Position numbers and translations under genes: made by a program. DNA of 64,000 bases from Nemopilema nomurai. Lineage: Eukaryota > Cnidaria > Scyphozoa > Rhizostomeae > Rhizostomatidae. Below are positions 50,716-62,853 of the stretch, in pieces. The notes below the pieces were generated by a model. It was not told the origin of the DNA. It did not search any database and saw nothing but the letters and a program-made list of their open reading frames with translations. The stretch spans positions 2,732,742-2,796,741 of the forward strand of contig ML133443.1 in assembly GCA_003864495.1 (NCBI GenBank), written 5' to 3'. How positions within the stretch are numbered: the first letter of the stretch is position 1; every line of letters starts with the position of its first letter.

Positions 50716-52755
50716 TCCGATTTTTGTACAAATTTACACCCCACAGTGCCAAAATAACTTCTCTAACTATCCCCCAAAATAAAGACGATGATCACCAAAA
50801 TTATCTTCATGAAAACGAGAATTCGTCACTCGGATCTCGTTTTCGTCCGAAATTTTGCTGACAACGCAACAAACTGTGGCACAGAAAAGGGTGTTTCCTA
50901 TTCTATGAAAGAGGGAACTTACATCCATGTACAACAAACTAAACCAGATTTTGCTTTTATTTGGCGGGAAACGTTTATAAAACTCGTTTTGAAGAGGAGC
51001 ATCCCCTTACAGGTTTACAAAATCTAAAGATAAGAGGGAAAAAAGAATAAGAAAAGATGAAAGAGAAAAAAGCATAGCATTACGTTAGAGAAATAATGCG
51101 TAATGTGTCAAATTTGTAATATCGAAATTATGTTGGTGCAACTTGCATCGCTGCTATTACGATAGATTTGAGGTACAAATTCTCTCTAAATGTTATACGT
51201 TGCTTATAGTTATGTTTAGCTGGTAAGGTTCCCTGGCAGATCAAAGATCTTTCGAATGGGAACGGCCACAGTGCTGGAACAAATTTCAATCGCTTGTCTC
51301 TATAAGAAAGATTCTTTTGGGCTTTTAGCATCGAAATGCCTCGAGAAAAAAGAACAAAAATAAGTGGTGGTGCAATTCAAGTAGCATTGACGCAACAGAT
51401 ATTTCGCCATTGAGCTGATTTTCACTGTCGTGATATTTTACGGTAGCTGGAAAGTAACTATTAAAGGGTAGCTAGAAAGAAGCTACCTACAAATGGTTGG
51501 AGAGAAGGTAAACAAAGATACCAGCTACTCCCTCCATCTAACAAGCAGCTAATAACTGTATTTAACAAAATTAAACCCTAATGATCTTGCTTTTATATGA
51601 GCACAAATGTATCACACATTTCAAAAACTCCATGCTATCCAACTGTCCATAATTTCAGCAGCTCAGATGAAAATTGATGAAAGAAGAGCTTAAAGTAAAA
51701 CCAATGACCCCTAAATCAATAAACTGTGACCTATACTCGTAAATTTTATGTTTTTGAATTAAATTTAATTCTGACTTCAAGACTTCATTAAATTCTGATG
51801 GCTAAGTTTCTTCCTACATCAACTGCACCATTATTGGAAAAGAAGCATCACAAAATTGAATTTCATCCTCAAAATTTTAAACCACTGTAAAATGTGACAT
51901 GTGAGTTGGTTCGTATGAATAAGAAGCCTCCCTGTTAGGTCTCTGAAAACAGGGTTGGAGCAAGTGGTACCTGTGAATTTTGGATAACTGACATGTGCTT
52001 GCGAATGAATGCTTCTATATGCTTTTGCCACTGCCTCTGTGACATCTTTTTGAACCCTATATAATGTATGGCTTCATTGAATGCTTTTGAGGGTCAGGCC
52101 ACAGATTAATTTTTGGCTTAAAGCACTATTGCTTTATGTGCTTACTCTAATGATACTTTTGCTTTTTCACACAACTTTTTTATTAAGAGCCCATGAAAAA
52201 GTAGAATTGACTAATGACTGAAACTCAGATAGCAACTTAGAGCCATCTTGTTACAAGTACCATTAAGCATGGTAGGACCTCGTGTGTGTAGATAAGCAAT
52301 TTTTAAATTCTTAAGACCAATATAACTTTAATATAAATTGCACAGCAGCACCAACATGGTGAAAAGCAGAGTAAACAGGCAATGTACTATATGCCAGACA
52401 GAAAAGTTTGGGTATGCGCGGGGAACGCGTGCAATTATTCTTTGCTCAAATCCCATCAGCACATTTTTTGCAAATTTAGGTTAATCCGCGCAGTTGGAGC
52501 ACGGATCTTTCAACCAGCCATTTTGTATAAGATTTTTCCCTGCGCAAGCTTAAGAGACAGAACTAATTCTCAGCGCACAAAAAATACTTTGCATTCTGGA
52601 CTACAAGCAGAATTTTTCTGAATTATTTTGCATTAAAAATCTGGAGATTCTCTTAACCAGCCTTGAATTAGTGCTTCTTTTTGCTTTCATCTTAAAAATA
52701 TATTATACAGGTACTAACACTAGAAAAAACCGTACACTATCCATAATCTATAACA
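50716..52755. other. Intergenic region between RPP25-like gene and anoctamin start
   Basis: About 2 kb, expected to include the anoctamin promoter and possible non-coding first exon, and the 3' UTR of the RPP25-like gene. No extra coding exon, RNA gene or transposon was recognised. Confidence 0.55.
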
Positions 52756-53301
52756 TTAGGATTTGTCTTTCGGTTTTTGTTTTGTTTTACGCACTTGCTG
52801 TCCAGTTTCAACATTTTTTTCTTCAACAAGGTCTCTTAAGCCAAAACGTATTTCTTTCTTAAACTTTGCTAAAGTGTCTTTGCCAATTATATCACGATTT
52901 TCGGTTTCATATTCGGAGAGGGACGGCTTCTCTTCGCTGCTCTCATCGCTGCATCCCTTCAGAAGTTGGATTTTTATTGTTGGTACATTTCGTGCAACAC
53001 ACAATGTATCAAGTCCAATACTTTTATCTTTCGGCTCCCATTTTTCGTCAAATTCTGTGTAAGAGATGTCCGTTCGTTGAGTCAAATCCTTTTCTTTCCT
53101 CTTCAGTATCTCGGCGATTGAGATAGTCTTGTTTATTTGTGGTCCTACACCGATCAGATCGACTTTCTTGTGGCTCACTAGCATTTTTAGACAATACGGG
53201 ATAACATTTCGCATTCTACAGCCTTGACTAACGAATACTTCCCATTGCTCTTTGTCAGGATGTTCTGTCTTTTTGTGTGGTATCTTTTCATACGACTCCA
53301 T
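52756..53301 (-). CDS. RPP25: RPP25/RPP25L-like Alba-domain protein (RNase P/MRP subunit p25 family)
   Basis: Single-exon ORF of 181 residues. The Alba fold spans about residues 25-115: a basic CRMRNVIPYC start, the KKVDLIGVGPQINKTISIAE core, EILKRK and, after a variable stretch, WEPKDKSIGLDTLCVARNVP and TIKIQL. Human RPP25 and RPP25L have the same order (an IRNLL start, SGSGRA..K.VSCAEIVKR, then W.P..P.TGLDPLTV.RHVP). In vertebrates these proteins bind RNase P and RNase MRP RNA together with RPP20. The tail (120-181) is acidic then lysine-rich and probably disordered. The ATG at 53301 is the first in frame and leaves a normal short N-terminus. It is divergently arranged with the vWA gene, 595 bp apart. 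Assignment to RPP25 versus RPP25L is not possible. Confidence 0.88.
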   Translation of the reverse strand: MESYEKIPHKKTEHPDKEQWEVFVSQGCRMRNVIPYCLKMLVSHKKVDLIGVGPQINKTISIAEILKRKEKDLTQRTDISYTEFDEKWEPKDKSIGLDTLCVARNVPTIKIQLLKGCSDESSEEKPSLSEYETENRDIIGKDTLAKFKKEIRFGLRDLVEEKNVETGQQVRKTKQKPKDKS

Positions 53302-53896
53302 CTTGCGCCCCCTCGGCCTATCTGTCTCGGATTCAAAACGAGACTATAGAGGAAGTGTAGTGGAGTGAAGTGTAGAGAAAATAAACTTTTGGCACGAATA
53401 TACGAATATACTATACCAACCCTGTATGCGAAACTAGTGCCATGTCACATACTTAAATTAAGTCTGCAGCCAAGTGGAAATGGACATTTTTTCAAAGGAT
53501 GTGACCGAAACTATCTGCCACCAAGATGTTTGTTGCTTTCATTTTGAAAAACGTTGACTAAGGAGATGACAGTAGTAATATATTTTTCACTGATAGCATA
53601 CTATTTAATGATCCATTGCCGATGATTTTTAGTCGTTTCTTTCCATAACATTTCATGCTGTCATAGGAATGCCCATTGTGTCCAGTTCTCTGGCAATCGT
53701 ACATTTAACCAATCAAGATATGTATGATGATGCAACGAAAGATAATTATGCTGGTTGATGCAACAATGGTGTTTTCCAGAAACATGATGTAGTGTTGTGC
53801 AACAAAACTAGTCTGCATAAAAGCGTCGCGGCTATTATAAAATTCATTTTCTACTCTGAAATAGAAACCTTCAGTCGCGAGTCTATTGAAAGCAAA
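53302..53896. promoter_or_regulatory. Shared upstream region of a divergent gene pair
   Basis: The RPP25-like gene leaves on the minus strand at 53301 and the vWA gene on the plus strand at 53897, so this 595-bp interval must contain both promoters. On the plus side a TATAAA lies at 53837-53842, about 55 bp before the ATG. Whether the two promoters are co-regulated is inference. Confidence 0.6.
53837..53842 (+). promoter_or_regulatory. TATA-box-like element of the vWA gene
   Basis: TATAAA 55 bp upstream of the chosen ATG at 53897 would place transcription start near 53867. This argues that the open frame running up to an earlier ATG at 53792 is untranscribed rather than coding. Confidence 0.45.
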
Positions 53897-56800
53897 ATGG
53901 TGAGAGCTAGAAGCGGAGGAAGAAGAATGCGCGGAAGGGGAGGAAGAAACCGCGGAAGAGGAAGGCATCTGCAGGCCCTCACGGAACCCGAAAGATCAAA
54001 ACCCCAAGAAGGTGATTTTAAAGATCTTGATTTTGTTGGATCGTTTGACAAGTCAGTTATATCAATTTTTACGAAGCAGTCGAGCTTTAAGCAGCATTTT
54101 GATGCTCAAAATGCCAACAGCGAGCGGTATTTGGCAGTATTGTTGGTCGTCAAGTCCAGGCTTGTGCAACTCCACGATGGTTCAAAGAGCAAGGCACTCG
54201 CTGCTGCTTGGGCAAGAAAGGACTATCAATTGGCTCAAGCATTGCTTGATTTTCCGAAAGAAGAGTTTGCTTTGAAGGAGGTTTTGAAAGCTGTCTCAAT
54301 ATTAGATGCTGCTAGAGAAAAAAGACAGCAAGAAAAACTGTTACGAAGGTTGGAGGCACAAGGTTGCAGAAAGTCAGGGAAGATGGCTAGGTTAAAATCA
54401 GTTATTGCCTCGCTTGCACAGGACATTCCTCCTGTAAGTGGAAAAAGAAAAACTCACCCTTAAACATAATCTAATAATGCTTGTCACATTTCCAAGAATT
54501 CCCAGATGGGCGTGGTCATTTTCTTAGTTATACCTCCTTGAAGGGTGCACAGCTCTCGTTTAGAATGTTTTGTCACTATCTTGATGCTTTAGCAGGTTTT
54601 GTGGTATTTGAACCTGAACTGTGATTACTAGTCAATTTTTCGTGGATTTTGCCAGCCATAAAGATAATACAAGTTGGAAAAGTATTTTGACTAAAGAACT
54701 TAAATGTAGAATCAGCATATCTGTCATACCCAAAATACCTAACAAACCTGATATATGACAAAGACCTTTATTTCATATTATTCCAAGCTGCAAAGCTAGA
54801 AATTTCTAAGAGTCTAATACATCCTTCAAAAGTCTTTAGTATATGCTCATTTGATTTTACTTCTAGGTTGGTTCACTAAGTGGGGCACTCATTCGTCACA
54901 TCAAGCTCTGGTTTAAGACAATTCCTGCAGAAAGACTTATTTTCTTTGCACAGCATTTTCCTACAGAGCCTTGGAAAAAATTGGCAGACATCTGTCATCT
55001 TCATCCTGACCTTGATGTTCCGCAGTGCCCTTGGTTCTTGCACTTTGTGTTTGGAAAACCAGTTCCAAAAGAGATTGAAAAAAGCCCCACAGAAGTTTTA
55101 CCAGATGGTTACACCCCTGAAAATATATCAAGCAAAGTTTTAGAGTCTGAGATAGACTACACTGTAGCAAGGAGGTTCAAAGAGCATTTAACAGATGAGG
55201 CGAAAGCCAGAATATGTTCATATGCACCATTCAACACAGTTATATGGTAAAACTTTAGGCTTTTTTAAAACAGTTAGTTTAGTCAGGGCAACTCTTTGGT
55301 TTGAGCACTTCATTAGCATGCTCTCCAAAACCCTTTTTATGTTTTATATAATTCCCAATTGAAACAATTGTAAAGTATCTCTCTATGATGATGTGGTAGG
55401 TTTGAGTTTCCAATATTCAGAAGATAGAGAAGCTTTTAATATCATATCATATTCAAATATATACACTAGTTTAATGCATGTTTAATGATTTAAGTTCATA
55501 AGATGATTATATTTACAGGTATTACGAGGAGCTCTGCTGCTCCGATATTGACGAAATTATGAAACAAAGACTAGAAAATGGGGAAAAACCAAGCCTTACA
55601 TATGGCAAGCTAATGGAGAGGCTGCAAACTTTCATGGAGATGCGGGAGAAGGCCGTAATGAGTTCTAAGGTCAAGACAGAGCTAGCTTCAAGCAGCTCTG
55701 AAAATCAGCAGGTAGAAGAAGAAGTGCAAATCGCAGAAACTTTTCTGCCTTTCATAGAGAATTTATTTCCCATTGCCGAAGATCAACTCGGCAAACTTAG
55801 GTATGCATTTTATATTTCTATAGCCATAAGCATTCTCCTTTTTTCACCGCCAACAAAAATATTTGATATTGCTCTGAGGGCATTGTTTGTAATATTTTTC
55901 TGATTTTAGTTATTTTTGTACTATTTATGCATTTATATGTAAACCTACTTTTAGTTTTAGTTTTGTCAACAGTATTTAGTTTGAGGTTTATGGGAATTAG
56001 AACACTGATGAAAAAAGCTCTCCCCTATACACATTAGTCTCACATATACATACTTCAGAGAATCATTTTTGCACTGCCTTGATGGATTGCTCAATCTTTT
56101 CTTTTCCTTGCTATCATTATAGCGTCACTGAGAATAAAAGAAATTAGAAAGAAAACCTGTAGATATTGTGGTGGGGTTTCTTGAAGTTGTGGAAAAATAG
56201 GTTTTTTATCTAAGCCCTTCTGATGTTTTCAATTAACACAAACAAATGTTCTTGATTGTGAAAATGCTTCCTTGAGTCAAATCAAGCAAAACGCTTTGGA
56301 ATTGTTATGTTTTCTTTCTTCTAGCCTTGATATAGAGTCTCCTGTAGTGGTCATTGGTGATAAATCTGGTTCAATGCAGTCAGCAATTAGAGCTAGCAAC
56401 ATCATTGCAAGCCTTTTGACTAAAGTGGCCAATGCTGATTTAGTATTTTTTGATAACAACAATGTCATACCACCTTTTATTCCAACTACGGTTGAACAGG
56501 TAAAGTATTCAGATTTGAGCATACATTTTGTTAAAAGCAAAGTATTATGGTCAGAGAAAGCATTCTGATTTTGTAGTAATACTTTGAGAGCAGAAAAACA
56601 GATGCCAGATGTATCCAGTTTTGCCACACTTTTTACAAATATTTTGTGCTTTAAGTCATTGCATTGTAGCTCATTCTTAAGTATCTGTTTGTTTTAACAT
56701 ATCTAGGATTTAGTTCTTCAGATAAGTGTTGGACATGACCCCATATTTTTCCGTAAAATTTATGATATAATGATTTTCCTTTTTTCTCATGGCACCGCCA

Positions 56801-59267
56801 TTTGCTCAAAAATTTTTGTTTTGAATAATTCATTTGTGACATTTATTTTTCTCTAATAGGTTATGAAGCTATCAGAGCTTATTACTGCAGATAATTCAAC
56901 AAATCCAGCGGCATCACTTTATCCATTTTTTCAAGAAAAGAAAGTTGTCAAAACTTTTATCATTGTTACTGATGAGGGAGAAAATGGCCAATGTCATGGT
57001 TACAAGTAAGTCACCCCGTTTTTGAATTGCCCTTGTCTTTGAAAAGTTTTGTAGCTATATATTTCAAAATATCTTACATGCATTGCTAGTTGCAAAGTTT
57101 CAATGGGTAGCTCAAGTACTAGCTGACTTCTTTCCCAAATTATTTTTCACTGCACTTTTTAGACATTTCAGTCTTTTGCTCAAGCCAACAATGAACATAC
57201 AGTCAATGCAGGGAATGGCGATCGCATGCCAACGTCTTGACACACGCCTTCCATTGCTCAGAAGTGCAGTTCATCACACACCTCAAATAATCTGAACACT
57301 TCATTCTAGAGTGGTCAATACTGCTCAATGTTATGCTTTTATCATACCAGAACGGAGTTTGAAGAATATTTTTGATTTTTGACGCAAGTTACGACAAGAT
57401 CGAACTTCACAAAGACAGTTGTTGTTATATGCTGGTTTCCGTTTTCCGTGTTACAAGGCAGAAATACGCGGTCAGTTAAAACTGATCAGTCTTAACGGAC
57501 GGACTTTTTTCGTCAGCTCTGGCTTATCGGTGTACCCGATTACACGATGTGTCAAAACTGATGACTTTGTATTATTTTCTTCATTTTACGATGGTGGTGA
57601 CACAAGGTGCTCTGGTTATAGCCGTGGTGTCAAAACGAAGAAAGGGAACTGCAAAACGAAAGGAAAAACTTTCGTAGGCACAAAGACGAGCGTAGATAGG
57701 TGCTATCAAATAGACCTTTCAATTTATCTACTAGACTCTCCAAACTTCTGTTTTATTCCCTTCCAATATTTGTAAAAACAGACCATAACATCCCATAAAT
57801 TTTGTTCTGCCTCCCGAACGCTGATGAAAATTAAGTTTGCTCGATGCGCTTTGCTTTGCGAATCCTTGTCTTCGAAAAAAGATTTCTCCGCATGAAGTTC
57901 AAAGAGGGAATTAACGCCCACATCGTATTCAAGGGAGAGGCTGAAAGTATAAACTGATTGTTTACGTGAATGTTGTATCTTACACGTTGCGCAGAGCCAA
58001 TAATGTTGGATGAGGTGGTCAAGTGATCCAATATTGTTAATATGGTCCTCTTAAGATGTTGGATTTGACAATTCTAAAGCTTGTTTAAGAAAAATGTATC
58101 GATTGGACTAGCCTTGTTTTATGTTTTCTCGTGATTAAGTAAGGTTCTCAACTCTATATACAGCTTTCTATGCTATTAAGTACTTGCACACCATTGCATG
58201 GCAGTAAGTAATTGCACACCGTTGCACGCCTTGGCCCCACAAGGAGTGCGATTCATTGCACCCGTACCATTTGATTCCAAGCATTGCCTGACATTGCTTT
58301 GTATTTTTGTCAAATTTATAAATTGTTGCATATTGGCAACATGTAACAGTGTTAAAATTTGCTTTATGGAACTTCACAATAGCTAGAAAAAGCGGAACCA
58401 GTTTTTGCATACTTAAAGTTTGGTATGTAAAGCACAGTATGTAGGTCAGAAAAAGTAGGCAGTCGGCAAAGATTGGAGGAGAGAATCAAGCAGCATGTTC
58501 CCACGAGCATAAGGAGCTAGACCTCTGCAGAAAACGAGCAGCAGTGTCCAAATTGTAAACGATTCAATGCCCAATGTTATAAGTTTCAGCTATAGGGCAA
58601 CACCTTTTCAAGAACCCAGATTTCGCCAAAACAAACAGTAACAACAATTTTTTCATAATTGGGCATGGTAGGTCGTTTTTTGGAGTTTGTCTACATTTGA
58701 ACGAACAATCCCATTTTTTGTAGACAGAAATAATTTTTCTTTTCCCTTGGGCTCTTCTAAAAGTTAGGTGTTATGTAACATTGATTTGTCAATTATAACC
58801 AAACATACGCTCTTCTTATCACCCTTTTTTCAATCTGCAACTGGCTATTTATTATGTCTGCTTTTGTTCATTTTCCGATGTATCAGACGAAAAAGTACTT
58901 TGAATAGTATTAACAGGTACTTTTGGTTTCTTTATGAAATAACAATTTTCAAAATCTTTGAAGTTTTGCAGAGCTGTTCAAAAGATACCACAAAGAGGTT
59001 TATCCAGCTGATCTGGTCTTCATTTCAATTTCATCCCATTGCTACTCTAACCAAAAGCAAATGATAAAGAGTTTGAAGACTGTGGCTCCATACATAGAAC
59101 CTCTTTGCTTTGAGCTAATGGAGGCAAGACCTGACCTAACCAAGCTAGATGGTATAATTGGGACATTGTCACTGGAATCAAATGATGTCAAAACCAAAAT
59201 TGATGGCTTTGAGCAGCAGATGAAAGAGGATGGTCTAAAGAAAATTTTCCAGTCTATGCAGATATGA
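53897..59267 (+). CDS. RGG-tract and von Willebrand A domain protein, Ro60-like architecture, 607 aa
   Basis: Exons 53897-54433, 54867-55246, 55519-55800, 56325-56499, 56860-57005 and 58964-59267 (TGA) join in frame. Residues 3-24 are almost all Arg and Gly (GGRRMRGRGGRNRGRGR), typical of RNA binding. Residues 25-399 look helical, with a short AREKRQQEKLLRRLEAQG segment and an FPTEPWKKLADICHLHPDLD block; this part belongs to no domain I can name. Residues 405-555 form a vWA domain with intact metal site: D412-K-S414-G-S416, T472 in STNPAASL, and D496 in TDEGEN. The end is SNDVKTKIDGFEQQMKEDGL. RNA-binding tail, helical region and vWA in this order recall Ro60 (TROVE + vWA), but TROVE similarity is not evident. 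ATG at 53897 has a good context (AAAATGG) and a TATA 55 bp upstream. Confidence 0.88.
57006..58963. other. Last intron of the vWA gene (2.0 kb)
   Basis: Splice phase 2 on the left and the 58964 acceptor on the right rebuild an uninterrupted vWA domain (HGY-N-FAELFKRY), so no exon is missing. A 118-codon ORF at 57419-57775 has no recognisable match. Near 58160-58230 a short imperfect duplication of TTGCACACC(A/G)TTGCA occurs. Confidence 0.75.
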
Positions 59268-62200
59268 AGAGACTCTCTTCTGGTGTTTTATTTAAAACTT
59301 TTCACCTGTATGAAGGATTTTAGCTGTTATTTTTTAAAGAATATGCATTACCAAACATTAGTTTATCATTTTGGAATCCATGTTAGTATTTCCCTTCAAC
59401 TGTACAATTGTTGCCTGGAGGTCATGCTAACGAGTGAAGATTTTTGATAATTAGTTGTATATCATAATGTCGCTAGTATGAAAAGAAGAATTGAAAAAAC
59501 TTCGAAAGCTTTATCTGTGATTGCAATGAAAGTAAGGATTGGTAATTCATAATTTTTGGAATAGTCACAGTTTTGCAGGGGCCTGGATTAGACTATAGTC
59601 CTGTTGTAAATAATTCAATTGTGTAACATTGTATTTAATTTTAAACTCTAATTTGTATTAAAATTTTATTTGAATTGCCATTCTTTTACACAATGTCTTA
59701 ATTCACCAGTAGTTTGTCGATATTTTTAAGAACAAGTCCCCACCATTTCAAAACAAAGTAATTTTTATCAACATTTAAAAAAGAACTGAGGGACTCTTTG
59801 TATATATAAGCTACCTGTCAGTACGCTCTTTATCGTTCAAACTTTGTATATTTCCTTGTTTTCCTTGTCTGATTTCATTCCCTCCTGTTACATCACTTAT
59901 CTTGGACCGGTGAACTGTGATTTGAATAAAGTACAGTACGTTATAAGGTATTATCAAAATAAAATAAGAAAAATTATTGTGGTTTGATCCTATTGGAAGA
60001 ATATCGCTGCTCTTTTCCGAAATGAAGTCAGCTTTATTTAAATACCAACTGCATCGATTACTGGCAGTCTCAGCCACTAGAAAACTCACAAGCGAAGCGA
60101 GAGACAGCAATCTTCATCATTGAGATGATCTCAAAAGCTCGCAGCCAGTAAGCATGCACGCACGCTAAAGACTCAGCCTACTTGACCGAGACAATCTAGT
60201 TCGCGGCAATGGTATTCCTTGAGCAAATGAACTGGCTAGCATTGACAAATGAACACACTTTGCATGCGAAGCCTACTAAAAAATAAATTTCAGTCAAATG
60301 AAACTTCGCATCGAACAAGAAGGCCGATGCAAGGTCGAAGAGGAGGCGAAGTTGTGGAAAATTTTCAACTCGAATTTCACATTTCCCGCAACATTAATCC
60401 TAGCCAAATAGCTTTTTGCACAAATCAAAAGCGTTTATTCTGTGATTCGTAATTGGCAATAAGCGTCCAATGAACCAGTGTATTTGCACCATTATGGGGT
60501 TAAAAATGGTTGTATTTGAGCTTCTCTGGATGTACAAAAAATTTTTGGATTCAGGCTTCATTGCCTTGGTGCTAAATTTCTCATCATCAATGATTCAGCA
60601 GCCATTACTTGTCTTGGATTAATACTTCATCAGTAGTATTACCCTTTTTCCGTTTTCGGAGCTTGTGGCACTTTTGGCGCCTAAAAATATTTTTCTTTCC
60701 GGTCCCAGCTATAACAACTACAACCCGGGTTTGTTTTTGATAAAGAATGTCAATCTTCTCGTGTCTTTCAAGGCATCACGAATTTTGGGACCTGTAGCAT
60801 GCCCTCCAGACTCTTTCGCTTGGCCTGCATCAATAACAGACGTCATATTGCTGTTCTTGCTTGTGTCGCTGGGTAAATTGCCAAGCAACATAAATACTTT
60901 GGCTACATTTCCTCTTGCGATTTTCATTTCATCGTTATATGTTTTTTTAATTTCGAGTTTAAGAACCGCCTACCAGCACTTCTTATAAAACAAACATTCA
61001 CATTTATAGGACTATAACTAAAATGATTCGATAAAAATTACTTTGAAGACATATTGAAGCCTTAGTTCTTGTGAACCACGACTTTTGCTTTCCCAGGTTC
61101 TAAGCTGTACCAGTATCAGAATTATCCATCTTCATTAATCGTAGCTACAACCGGATATTTAAAGTTATCAGTACAAAATTTACTTATTTTAGATTGTTGT
61201 AGGGTTTCAATAGGGGTTTTAAAAGGGGTTTTTAACAGGGTTGTTCATAGTTTTGGTAGTTGTATTGTAATTAGGTTAATTTAGTTATTTACATATTATA
61301 TTTATCCGTAAGTATTGTAAATGGAGGGCCCCTTGAAAATCAGCTATGCTGAAGGGCTACCCTCCTTAAACAAGTGAAATGAAATGAAACAGAAAAAAGA
61401 TTTGCTCCCACCCCTTCTGAGCTTTGATTTTACCGCCAATATAGAAATTGAAAATTTCAAATTCGAAATGAGGCTTAGGTAATTTATTTTGCCATAAATT
61501 ATACTACTTCTATTAGTATGATTCATAAACTATTGTTCAGCCAACCTCTTTGGAAATACAACACTGTCTTATCATCGCACCTAAATCAAGTACGCTCTTT
61601 TTTATAAGAAAAGTTTTATAGGAACACGAGCCTCAAAATTGGTCAAAGTTTAATAACAAATTGAGAACAAGCTAAAGCTGACAGCCAAAAATTTATTCGC
61701 TTCAATTTTTTATTTTTTGTGATGTCATGACAAAACACATGCAGGGCAATGCAGGAGTTGTTTTACACCCCGGGTTGGCTATGGGAGCAGGCATGGGGGT
61801 ATGAAACCACCGTCACAATTTAAGAACAAATTAGGAACAATCAAGACTCATATTTTCGAAAAAATTAATGATCATAACATTCAGCCTGAACATAAACATA
61901 CTGGGTTTCATAAAAGAGAGTGTAGCACTTGTTCTAAAATCTCCACATGCACCACAGATCTTAGCTTCCGATTTCCATGAGATTTCCAACTTAATTACAC
62001 AGCAACTTTCATGACACTTCCGCAAAAGGTGTCCTGCTAACCTCATCGTAAGCCATTTTGAAACTGCGACTTCTAGCCTGGGGCGTGAAAGAAAATCCAA
62101 CACTCGTTCCCAGGCTATCATCCGGGTCAGCTGCTTGATCTCATTTCTTTGAGCAGCGACCTCTTGTCAATCACTGGCGTCTTGTTTTACAGAAATTACG

Positions 62201-62537
62201 CAACAATCAGGTCTTTGGGGACGTCAGAAATGACAGCAAACGGCAAAGTGAGCGCGAGTTTCAAGTGGGCGCACCGCTGCAACATTCAACTCTTAGGAGG
62301 CTCTTCACGTCGCATTATTCCTATTAAACCAACAGCTTGCAAAGATGGCTGACCCCTGGCATTGACAAAAACCACTGGATCACCGAGAGATTGTCGTTTT
62401 CATGCGGACTTTTGTTCAGAGTTTAACGCGATGAACCTTGGGATCCTAGATAAATGTTGTGCCAATTGACATTTGATTAAAAGCCACAGCGCCAGTTACG
62501 AGGAAGCAGCTACACAAAGAGCCTGAGCTTACGCAAA
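59268..62537. other. Gene-poor interval downstream of the vWA gene
   Basis: Contains the vWA 3' flank and a LINE 3' end (separate entry). Short ORFs at 59811-60110, 60249-60452, 60665-60988, 60718-60927 and 61831-62121 have no recognisable family and lack supporting splice context. Confidence 0.55.
61190..61393 (+). mobile_element. 3' end of a CR1/L2-like LINE retrotransposon
   Basis: Ends in a terminal stem-loop at about 61322-61366: GGAGGG, CCCTT, a CAGC-TAT-GCTG hairpin, AAGGG and CCCTCC pair in nested order. Directly after it comes a short GAAAT tandem (GTGAAATGAAATGAAACAG). A 3' hairpin of this kind with a short simple-repeat tail, preceded by an AT-rich stretch, is typical of CR1/L2-group LINE 3' UTRs. 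No reverse-transcriptase coding was recognised, so it is a truncated copy. The 5' limit is approximate. Confidence 0.6.
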
Positions 62538-62853
62538 ATGGAGTTGAGCGCTAGACTCTTGATTCTGAATGCTATATTACTTCTGCACGTGAGCGACTGT
62601 CGCAAATTCAAGATACGGCACTTGGCACCAACTAGCAGTCTGTCAACGAAGTATCTTGGTTTTAATAAATTCATCGGAATATTTGGCATAAAAGTTGTAT
62701 CGCATCCGTCAGTGTGCAATAGCAACCTCCAGTATGCGGCGAATTTTCTGGCACAGTTGATAGATTGCGACGAAGATGGGACACCGGATGACACTTCTGT
62801 GATAGCGAACCTGAGGCTTCGAAAGGCTATACTCCTTCTCACTGGAGACACTG
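62538..62853 (+). CDS. First exon of a secreted protein with an acidic DxDEDGxxDD loop (partial)
   Basis: ATG at 62538 in strong context (AAAATGG). Residues 1-20 are a signal peptide (LLILNAILLLHV), then FIGIFGIKVVSH, YAANFLAQLIDCDEDGTPDD and a hydrophobic AILLLTG. The exon ends in phase 1 at GACACTG before GTACGT; reading on past 62853 runs 36 more codons to a stop and looks unlike protein of this family. I recall secreted proteins of unknown function in many marine invertebrates with the pattern FGI.(V/I)...(H/Y)AAN.LA..LDNDEDG.PD, and this exon fits that pattern. The acidic loop resembles a calcium-binding EF-like loop (inference). No second exon was found before the window ends, so this is either truncated by the window or a remnant. 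Confidence 0.6.

Noticed and set aside
53792..53896. N-terminal extension of the vWA protein from an ATG at 53792
   Set aside because: The 35 extra codons overlap a TATAAA at 53837 and resemble no domain; the ATG at 53897 has better context and directly precedes the RGG tract.
57419..57775. 118-codon ORF in the last vWA intron
   Set aside because: The vWA domain is continuous when this segment is spliced out; no recognisable family.
60665..60988. ORFs on both strands (107 and 69 codons) near the LINE tail
   Set aside because: I considered a reverse-transcriptase fragment, but neither strand shows RT motifs such as the YxDD box.
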